5,528 bases of DNA, taken from Actinomycetes bacterium. Its GTDB lineage: Bacteria; Actinomycetota; Actinomycetes; Actinomycetales; Microbacteriaceae. The stretch is from NCBI GenBank assembly GCA_023390155.1, contig JAEWDJ010000212.1, positions 1-5,528 on the forward strand, given 5' to 3'. Made by a program: the position numbers and the translations under genes. Shown piece after piece: positions 5,171 through 5,528 of this stretch. Each line of letters starts with the position of its first letter. Within the stretch, counting starts at the first letter, position 1. Under the pieces are notes generated by a model that ran no database searches, was not told the origin of the DNA, and saw only the letters and a program-made list of their open reading frames with translations.

Positions 5171-5176
5171 CTCCTT
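5171..5176 (-). promoter_or_regulatory. Shine-Dalgarno (AAGGAG) of the VOC gene
   Basis: Minus-strand AAGGAG lies 6 nt before the ATG at 5164. This near-ideal site contrasts with the leaderless-looking SGNH gene that diverges from it. Confidence 0.7.
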
Positions 5177-5194
5177 CGCGTCGCGGTGCGGCCC

Positions 5195-5200
5195 ATCGTA
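5195..5200 (-). promoter_or_regulatory. putative -10 element (TACGAT) of the VOC gene
   Basis: Minus-strand TACGAT fits TAnnnT. A start about 7 nt downstream would give a leader of roughly 24 nt that includes the Shine-Dalgarno site. There is no convincing -35 at 17-nt spacing; that region overlaps the start of the divergent gene. Confidence 0.35.
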
Positions 5201-5209
5201 CGCGGCGGG

Positions 5210-5215
5210 TAGCGT
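5210..5215 (+). promoter_or_regulatory. putative -10 element (TAGCGT) of the SGNH hydrolase gene
   Basis: TAGCGT is identical to the hexamer before the thioredoxin gene and likewise sits exactly 6 nt before the start codon (GTG at 5222). This predicts a leaderless transcript. No Shine-Dalgarno site is present. Confidence 0.5.
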
Positions 5216-5221
5216 TGCGGT

Positions 5222-5528
5222 GTGTTCACCTCCTACATCGCGATCGGCGACAGCTTCACCGAGGGCGTCGGCGACGACCTCCCCGACGGCCGGGTGCGCG
5301 GCTGGGCCGACTTCGTCGCCCTCGGCCTCGCGGCCGCCTCGCCGGAGCCCGTCCGCTACGCCAATCTCGCGATCCGCGGCCGCAAGCTCGGGCCGATCGT
5401 CGCCGAGCAGGTCGAGCCCGCGATCGCGCAGCGGCCGCAGCTCGTCAGCCTGAACGGCGGCGGCAACGACATCATGCGCCCGCGCGTCGCCATCCGGGAC
5501 GTCGCCCGCGTCCTCGTGGACGCGGCGG
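5222..5528 (+). CDS. SGNH/GDSL-family hydrolase, 5' part (runs off the window)
   Basis: An open frame from GTG 5222 continues without a stop to the window edge, giving 102 residues of an SGNH-fold hydrolase (serine esterase/lipase superfamily). Block I is YIAIGDSFTEGVGDD, with nucleophile S11; block II is YANLAIRGRKL (N48, G53), supplying the oxyanion-hole glycine; block III is SLNGGGNDIMRP, with the G-x-N-D asparagine N82. The C-terminal block V (DxxH) with the catalytic Asp and His lies outside the window. The protein begins directly at the first beta strand with no signal peptide, so it should act in the cytoplasm. Its substrate is unknown; acyl-ester hydrolysis is the family expectation. 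The GTG is preferred because it immediately precedes the family N-terminus and lies 6 nt after a TAGCGT element. Confidence 0.9.
   Translation, partial: MFTSYIAIGDSFTEGVGDDLPDGRVRGWADFVALGLAAASPEPVRYANLAIRGRKLGPIVAEQVEPAIAQRPQLVSLNGGGNDIMRPRVAIRDVARVLVDAA

Overview
This 5.5 kb window is very GC-rich, densely packed and strongly biased to G/C at third codon positions. The gene content is an ANTAR response regulator of the PdtaR type, an FBP/FusB-type zinc-finger protein, an actinobacterial-style luciferase-like monooxygenase and several apparently leaderless starts. Together these point to a chromosomal segment of a high-GC actinobacterium, most likely Microbacteriaceae or a near relative (inference; no 16S or other marker is present). 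I see no insertion sequence, phage gene, CRISPR array or other sign of a mobile region.

Layout from left to right: an ANTAR response regulator (-, 42-647); tRNA-Leu(CAA) (+, 686-768), divergent from it; an FBP-type zinc-finger protein (-, 830-1330); a thioredoxin (+, 1399-1725); a zinc-ribbon/MBL-fold hydrolase (-, 1752-2561); a luciferase-like flavin monooxygenase (+, 2613-3635); a secreted glycoside-hydrolase-like TIM-barrel protein (+, 3757-4692); a PhnB/VOC-family protein (-, 4703-5164); and the 5' part of a cytoplasmic SGNH/GDSL hydrolase (+, 5222 to the window end). Orientation alternates almost gene by gene, so most genes look monocistronic. Convergent pairs are separated by only 10-61 bp that hold small GC-rich hairpins, and divergent pairs share 38-68 bp promoter regions. 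No stretch over about 130 bp lacks a gene.

Functionally this looks like a collection of housekeeping and accessory single genes rather than one pathway: signalling/antitermination (ANTAR regulator), translation (tRNA-Leu, possible ribosome/EF-G-binding factor), redox (thioredoxin, flavin monooxygenase) and hydrolases. I found no convincing undescribed multi-gene system. The signals most worth a second look are a repeated TAnnnT-(6-7 nt)-start-codon arrangement that predicts leaderless mRNAs for four genes, back-to-back overlapping promoters (notably regulator/tRNA-Leu), an MBL-fold enzyme with a non-canonical metal-binding motif plus a zinc ribbon, and a secreted protein carrying a GH18-like DxxQxDxE motif.
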